Assembly: GCA_031553765.1 (NCBI GenBank)
Contig: JAVBKY010000006.1
Span: forward strand, 1-64,000
Origin: JAITMY01 sp031553765
GTDB lineage: Bacteria; Bacteroidota; Bacteroidia; Bacteroidales; UBA932
Length of the DNA stretch: 64,000 nt
Reading direction: 5' to 3'
How positions within the stretch are numbered: the stretch's first letter is position 1; the number at the start of each line of letters is the position of its first letter. A program made the translations under genes and the position numbers. The notes under the pieces were generated by a model. It had not been told where the DNA came from. It saw only the letters and a list, made by a program, of their open reading frames with translations, and ran no database searches. This document shows, in pieces, positions 59,458-64,000 of this stretch.

Positions 59458-60813
59458 TTACTTTATCCAGCTACGCTCCAGCTTACATTCGCGCATTTCG
59501 GGTACAATTGTAATGTAAGCGGTTTTTATACGCTTTTGTATCCACGCTTCAAAAACTTCATCCTGCTTCGTGCCTTTTGTTACCTCGTATATCACCATAT
59601 AATCTTGTGCAATATTAGCACGGTGCGACGGGATCAACTCTTTCAACTTTATCACCTTAAAAATATCGTTACCCGAGTTATCCTTCGATTCAAAAGGCGA
59701 CGAGACATCACCCACCTTCATGTCCTTTAGTACAAAGTAGTCATTGGGAACCAGCTGGTCTTTTTCAAAACGGGTAGTTTGCGTTTGCTGATTGACCACA
59801 TAGCCACCGTTCATACGCGTGTTCTTATCTTCTGAGTAACGTATTACGCCACGCTCAAAACTAATGCTATCTGCACGTATAAGAGTTGCCACGCTGTCAA
59901 GCAAGTGCGAAGCCTGCTGCTGTGTTTCGGTTGAGAATTTAGGGCGAATAAGAATGTGACGCAGGTTGCGCATATCGCCTTGAATTTCTATGCACTGAAT
60001 AATGTGGTAACCAAATTCCGTTTCCACAATTTGCGACACCTGCCCAACCTTTAGCGACCATGCAGCATCGGCAAAGGGCTTTACAAACTGCTCACGGGGA
60101 CTTAATCCCAACTCTCCACCACGACGTGCCGATCCCGGATCTTCGGAGTACATTACCGCCAGCGTTTGAAACTTTTCACCCTTCAAAATACGCTCACGCA
60201 ACTCCAGCAATTTCTCACGTACCATGTAACGTGCTTCGCTACCTGAAGGTGGGTATTTTGCAATTTGCTGAATAACAAACTGCTCCGGAATCATAGGGAA
60301 GCTGTCAACCGACACGCTTTTGTAGTATACCTCCACGTCACGCGGAGTAATTTGCACTTCACCCACAATCTTAGCCTGCATTTGCTGCGTAAGGTTCTTT
60401 TCCCGTACAAAATGTCGCATTTGCTCCTTAATTTCGAATAGAGGTTTGTGCCAATACTCCTCTACCTTTTGCGTACTACCCAGTTGCACTGTAAAATAAC
60501 GTATACGCTGATCGACCTCTTGATCGACGGCCATATCGTTTACCGGAAGACTGTCTATGCGGGCTTGTGCCAACAACAACTTCTGCACCAGCAATTGTTC
60601 AAAGATTTCACAACGCAGGTCATCATCTACCAAACGCCCTTGCGCGCGTAGTTGCATGACCTCCTGCTCCATATCCGACTCCAAAATGGCTTCGTTACCC
60701 ACCACAGCGATTACCTTATCCAGTACATTCTGCTGCCCCATTACTACGTTAAGGGTAATAACGCACAGGAATAGTAATGTTATTTTATGCAACTTTTTTG
60801 TGCTTCTATTCAT
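59458..60813 (-). CDS. SurA-like peptidyl-prolyl isomerase/chaperone
   Basis: This 451-aa periplasmic chaperone has a signal segment (KITLLFLCVITLNVVMGQ). A SurA N-terminal domain follows (VLDKVIAVVGNEAILESDME, about 28-140), then a PpiC-type domain (FQTLAVMYSEDPGSARRGGE, LGLSPREQFVKPFADAAWSL, VETEFGYHIIQCIE; about 170-280). A second, degenerate half (ESKDNSGNDIFKVIKLKEL, 290-420) looks like a further parvulin-like unit. It overlaps the upstream lipoprotein gene by 8 nt, so translation is coupled. Confidence 0.92.
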   Translation of the reverse strand: MNRSTKKLHKITLLFLCVITLNVVMGQQNVLDKVIAVVGNEAILESDMEQEVMQLRAQGRLVDDDLRCEIFEQLLVQKLLLAQARIDSLPVNDMAVDQEVDQRIRYFTVQLGSTQKVEEYWHKPLFEIKEQMRHFVREKNLTQQMQAKIVGEVQITPRDVEVYYKSVSVDSFPMIPEQFVIQQIAKYPPSGSEARYMVREKLLELRERILKGEKFQTLAVMYSEDPGSARRGGELGLSPREQFVKPFADAAWSLKVGQVSQIVETEFGYHIIQCIEIQGDMRNLRHILIRPKFSTETQQQASHLLDSVATLIRADSISFERGVIRYSEDKNTRMNGGYVVNQQTQTTRFEKDQLVPNDYFVLKDMKVGDVSSPFESKDNSGNDIFKVIKLKELIPSHRANIAQDYMVIYEVTKGTKQDEVFEAWIQKRIKTAYITIVPEMRECKLERSWIK

Positions 60814-61663
60814 CTAAAAATATTTTTACGGTTTCATCGTGCTTAGCATCGCGAAGCACCCGCTTTTCCAAATCTTCAATCATGTACTGCTTGCGGCGGC
60901 TAAGTATCATGGTTTTTATATTGTCGCGCTCGTAATCTATGGGTGCTACAGCGTCGCGCCCACGGTAATCGCGAATAGCAACAAGGTACGAATAAGTATT
61001 ATCGTTAACCTCAATGTAGCGATTTTGTCCCACCTGCTCCTCAATATCACGTACAGCAGGAAGTTCACGCATCAACTCCTCAAGATTTAACCAGCGATCA
61101 CCGAAGTAATCAAAGCGTAAGGCTGCTTGCAAGCATAAGCTTTCCAACGTGCTTATGTCATCTGGGTTCGACGATCGATACAGCCCCTTAATGCGATCGA
61201 AGTACGGTGAATTACGTTTAAGCTTAATAAACAACACACGCACCAACGGTTTACTCAGAGTAAAATTCTGCTTATTAGCGCTGTAGAACTGTTCAACCTC
61301 GGTATCGGTTACCACTGTATCTATACGCTGTCCAATATACTCCTGCTCATAGCGATAAACGAGCAATGATGTACGATACTCCTCCAACAGCACAGCTACA
61401 TCCTTTTGCTTACTATCAAGATTTTCCTCAGCTAACTTCAACAATAACTCTTTTTTCACCCATGTATCTACGTAGTTACGTAACATAATAGAGCTGTCGG
61501 TTAACGAAATATTTTTAGAAAAAAGCCCTTTTACATCGGATATGTATAGCGTCTTGCTACCCACTTTAGCCAACGGCTCGCTCCTGTTCCATGGCATGTA
61601 ATCGCATGATGAGAGCGCAAGGGTCAGAACTCCGAGAAGTAATATTTTAGAAAAATTGGTCAT
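60806..61663 (-). CDS. SurA-related lipoprotein without a clear isomerase domain
   Basis: This 285-aa lipoprotein (lipobox LSSC near residue 20) opens with PLAKVGSKTLYISDVKGLF, a SurA/PrsA-like N-terminal segment, then helical VDTWVKKELLLKLAEENLDS and VEQFYSANKQNFTLSKPLVR. I do not see a PpiC fold, so it may be a chaperone only. It overlaps the following SurA-like gene by 8 nt. Such pairs are common behind guaB in Bacteroidota. Confidence 0.82.
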   Translation of the reverse strand: MTNFSKILLLGVLTLALSSCDYMPWNRSEPLAKVGSKTLYISDVKGLFSKNISLTDSSIMLRNYVDTWVKKELLLKLAEENLDSKQKDVAVLLEEYRTSLLVYRYEQEYIGQRIDTVVTDTEVEQFYSANKQNFTLSKPLVRVLFIKLKRNSPYFDRIKGLYRSSNPDDISTLESLCLQAALRFDYFGDRWLNLEELMRELPAVRDIEEQVGQNRYIEVNDNTYSYLVAIRDYRGRDAVAPIDYERDNIKTMILSRRKQYMIEDLEKRVLRDAKHDETVKIFLDE

Positions 61664-61688
61664 TATTCAAAATCTGATAGCACGTGGG

Positions 61689-61772
61689 CTGTCATGCTGA
61701 GCCTATCGAAGTATGTGGGGAGAGAATCTCTCTGCTCTCTTAACGCTGTCCCCCCTTCGACACGCGCACATC
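61689..61772. repeat. Degenerate TGTCATGCTGAGCC element between guaB and the chaperone genes
   Basis: TGTCATGCTGAGCCTATCGA at 61690 and CCTTCGACACGC at 61754-61765 are the two ends of a degraded inverted repeat. It is a different family from the CGTCATTGCGAG elements. It lies between the guaB stop and the lipoprotein start. Confidence 0.65.
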
Positions 61773-61776
61773 CGTA

Positions 61777-63258
61777 TTACCTGCTATAATTAGGCGCTTC
61801 ACTGGTCACCATAATATCGTGCGGGTGGCTTTCGGCCATGCCTGAATTGGTTATGCGTACAAACTTCGCCTTTTTGAGCGCCTCTAAGTTCTTTGCTCCG
61901 CAGTAGAACATACCTGCACGTAAGCCGCCAAGCATCTGGTAAATTACCTCGGCCAGCGTACCCTTAAACGGCACTCGACCTGCAATGCCCTCAGGAACCA
62001 ACTTGCTCAGCTCGTTTTCGTCAGTTTGGAAATACCGATCCTTGGAGCCATGCTGCATAGCCTCCAACGAGCCCATGCCACGATATGCCTTAAACTTACG
62101 TCCGTTGTAAATAATGGTTTCACCGGGCGACTCCTCCACACCGGCAAGCAATGAGCCTGCCATGATGCTATCAGCACCTGCTGCCAACGCTTTTACAATG
62201 TCACCTGAATAGCGAATACCACCGTCGGCAATAACAGGAACACCCGTTCCCTGCAACGCATTCGCCACATCGTAAATAGCTGAGAGCTGCGGAACACCTA
62301 TGCCTGCTATAATACGGGTAGTACAAATGGAGCCTGGTCCAATCCCCACCTTCACCGCATCGGCACCACCTTCGGCTAGCATTTTTGCAGCAGCGGCAGT
62401 AGCACAGTTGCCCACTACTACATCAATATCCTTATAGGTAGCCTTTACCTTTTTAAGTAAGTCTACCGCGCCCTGCGTATGACCGTGTGCAGTATCAATT
62501 ACCACGGCATCAACACCGGCCTCTACCAGCGCCGCCACGCGCTGCATGGCATCGGGGGTAATGCCCACTCCGGCTGCCACACGTAAGCGACCCATGCTAT
62601 CCTTGCAAGCGTTGGGGTTATCTTTGGCTTTGGTCAAGTCCTTAAACGTAAACAGCCCCATAAGTACATCGTTCTCCGAATGTACTACCGGGAGTTTTTC
62701 TATTTTGTGCTTTCGCAGAATATCGGCAGCCACTTCAAGGCTTTGAAAATCCTTATCAGTAATAAAAATCAACTTTTCGCGCGGTGTCATTACCTCCTTA
62801 ATCAGTCGCTTGTAATCATCCTCAAAGCGCAAATCGCGATTGGTTACTATACCTGTCAACTTTTTACCCGCATCTACCACGGGAATACCGCCAATCCTAT
62901 TTTCCTTCATCATGCGCAGCGCGTCGCCCACTGTTTGTTCAGCCCTAATGGTAAGCGGATCGTAAATCATGCCGTTCTCTGCACGCTTCACCGCCTTTAC
63001 CTGCGCAGCCTGATGCTCAATGGTCATATTTTTGTGTATAACACCAATGCCACCCTCGCGCGCAATGGCAATAGCCAACTGGCTTTCGGTAACGGTATCC
63101 ATAGCTGCCGATACAATAGGTGCGTTAATGGTAATACGACGGGTAAACTTAGTTGTCACATTTACATCGCGCGGTAGCACTTCGGCGTAGGCAGGCTGCA
63201 ACAGGACATCATCGAAGGTAAGACCTTCTTCTGCGGCTCTTTCGGTAACAAAGGACAT
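61777..63258 (-). CDS. guaB: Inosine-5'-monophosphate dehydrogenase
   Basis: Oxidises IMP to XMP in guanine nucleotide synthesis (493 aa). Seen: GLTFDDVLLQPAYAEVLPRD, APIVSAAMDTVTES, the CBS pair (about 95-210; IVTNRDLRFEDDYKRL, LPVVHSENDVLMGL), VIDTAHGHTQGAVDLLKK, the catalytic loop KVGIGPGSICTTRIIAGIG with the active Cys, and GGIRYSGDIVKALAAGADSIM, with the flap region AYRGMGSLEAMQ. The length is normal. It lies just upstream of the SurA-like genes on the same strand. Confidence 0.97.
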   Translation of the reverse strand: MSFVTERAAEEGLTFDDVLLQPAYAEVLPRDVNVTTKFTRRITINAPIVSAAMDTVTESQLAIAIAREGGIGVIHKNMTIEHQAAQVKAVKRAENGMIYDPLTIRAEQTVGDALRMMKENRIGGIPVVDAGKKLTGIVTNRDLRFEDDYKRLIKEVMTPREKLIFITDKDFQSLEVAADILRKHKIEKLPVVHSENDVLMGLFTFKDLTKAKDNPNACKDSMGRLRVAAGVGITPDAMQRVAALVEAGVDAVVIDTAHGHTQGAVDLLKKVKATYKDIDVVVGNCATAAAAKMLAEGGADAVKVGIGPGSICTTRIIAGIGVPQLSAIYDVANALQGTGVPVIADGGIRYSGDIVKALAAGADSIMAGSLLAGVEESPGETIIYNGRKFKAYRGMGSLEAMQHGSKDRYFQTDENELSKLVPEGIAGRVPFKGTLAEVIYQMLGGLRAGMFYCGAKNLEALKKAKFVRITNSGMAESHPHDIMVTSEAPNYSR

Positions 63259-63339
63259 AGGCTAAATCAATTACAAATGGTAAATTACGAATGGTAAAAT
63301 ACTCCGACAACAACAAATGTTCTAGTAGGTATATTTAGG

Positions 63340-63347
63340 CAAAGATA
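63340..63347 (-). promoter_or_regulatory. Minus-7 box of guaB
   Basis: TATCTTTG on the minus strand, 81 nt upstream of the guaB ATG. Confidence 0.5.
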
Positions 63348-63395
63348 CAAATTTTAGGCGAGATTTTGATTAAAAAAAAGCATTTTACCAAGGAA

Positions 63396-63423
63396 ATAAA
63401 AAAGCCAAGGTAAAACCCTGGCT
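63396..63423 (-). terminator. Terminator after the sigma-factor gene
   Basis: AGCCAGGG and CCTTGGCT pair imperfectly around a 5-nt loop, followed by a T-run on the minus strand, 31 nt after the stop at 63454. Confidence 0.8.
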
Positions 63424-63453
63424 CAGTGATTAGTAATTCCAAACAAACTCTTT

Positions 63454-64000
63454 CTAAGCATAAATAATATCATTGTACAATCCCGCCAAGCGCTTGCGTA
63501 AAAATTTTACTGCGTAATGCTTACGCGACAGCAGGGTGTTAACCGCAACACCGGTGGTTTGAGATATTTCCTTTACCGAAAGGCTGTCCAGCTCGGTCAA
63601 CTCAAATATCTCCCGCTGTTCGGGCGGTAACTCCGAAAGGGCACTCTCCAACTCCACCCATACCAACGACCGCAGGTATTCTGTTTCGGGCGAAGGTGAT
63701 GCTTCGCTGCTGAAAAGAATTTCGGAAAAATCCTGCAACACATCCTCGTCCGACTCCTCGCTACGGTAAGTGGGCAACTCCTCCTCACGCTTCTTAGTTC
63801 CTTTATTGATAATCAGATTACGCGCCACACGGTACAGCCATGCTGAAACCTGCTCAATGGGATTCATGGCATCGTCAACCGTTTTTACCAGCTGGTAAAA
63901 AACATCCTGCAAAATATCGTCCGCGTCCTCCTTATTCGAAACCCGCTTACGGATAAACGCTTTCAGCTGCGGACGATACTCTGTAACCAGCAGCCCCACG
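63454..64000 (-). CDS. ECF sigma factor, cut off by the window end
   Basis: This sigma-70-family ECF factor is visible for 181 residues and continues past base 64000, so the true start is not in view. Region 2: ADDILQDVFYQLVKTVDDA, SAWLYRVARNLIINKGTKK. Region 4: LPPEQREIFELTELDSLSVK and ISQTTGVAVNTLLSRKHYAV. A 45-residue acidic linker separates them (SEESDEDVLQDFSEILFSSE), longer than usual. Confidence 0.88.
   Translation of the reverse strand, partial: VGLLVTEYRPQLKAFIRKRVSNKEDADDILQDVFYQLVKTVDDAMNPIEQVSAWLYRVARNLIINKGTKKREEELPTYRSEESDEDVLQDFSEILFSSEASPSPETEYLRSLVWVELESALSELPPEQREIFELTELDSLSVKEISQTTGVAVNTLLSRKHYAVKFLRKRLAGLYNDIIYA

Overview
The window is from a member of the Bacteroidota, most likely Bacteroidales. 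Several things support this. Intergenic regions carry the TAnnTTTG minus-7 box, sometimes with TTTG about 19 nt upstream. Shine-Dalgarno sequences are nearly absent. Gene arrangements are typical of the phylum: a bifunctional hisB, a fused DAHP synthase/chorismate mutase, a DUF6089-uppS-bamA-skp-skp cluster, OstA-like and SurA-like envelope genes, and a pdxJ/nadK divergon. It is a dense housekeeping chromosome segment with no prophage, CRISPR array, rRNA or recognisable tRNA.

Layout: 0-1.9 kb, a poly-G/poly-C edge, an ECF sigma factor with a membrane partner, and a small secreted protein. 1.9-7.5 kb, a histidine operon (leader, hisG, hisD, hisC, an inserted HNH endonuclease gene, hisB). 7.5-14.2 kb, the outer-membrane assembly cluster and nadK, with pdxJ divergent. 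15-22.7 kb, envelope proteins, a serine-type sulfatase, an Omp85-like protein, signal peptidase I and dapB. 22.8-27 kb, an SDR gene and thrS-infC-rpmI-rplT. 27-31.4 kb, a phenylalanine/tyrosine operon (leader, pheA, tyrA, aroF-chorismate mutase, GNAT-like gene). 31.5-34.4 kb, two secreted hypothetical proteins and a CorC-like protein. 34.4-41.8 kb, aroB, aroD, an aroE-aroK fusion and aroA, broken up by DUF5329, an MBL-fold protein and a seven-repeat lipoprotein. 41.8-47.9 kb, a HigBA-like toxin-antitoxin pair, DUF1761, a large secreted repeat protein, an EamA protein, a SUMF1-fold protein and dinB. 48-55.2 kb, serA, serC, gcvT, lysC and lysA. 55.3-64 kb, cinA, an OppC-like permease, an OstA-like protein, two SurA-like chaperones, guaB and a truncated sigma factor.

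The most interesting content is regulatory. Both amino-acid operons begin with what look like complete ribosome-mediated transcription attenuators. The his leader encodes a 17-residue peptide with four consecutive His codons and is followed by mutually exclusive 1:2, 2:3 and 3:4 stems. The phe/tyr leader encodes a 26-residue peptide whose codons 7-14 read F Y G F Y F Y Y, followed by an antiterminator and a terminator. Neither leader peptide was in the supplied gene calls. infC appears to start at an AUA codon behind a perfect AGGAGG, a Shine-Dalgarno that stands out in this genome.

A second genome-scale signal is the set of palindromic intergenic elements. At least seven families occur, several more than once in 64 kb, and many lie 10-30 nt upstream of a start codon, including inside the his operon.
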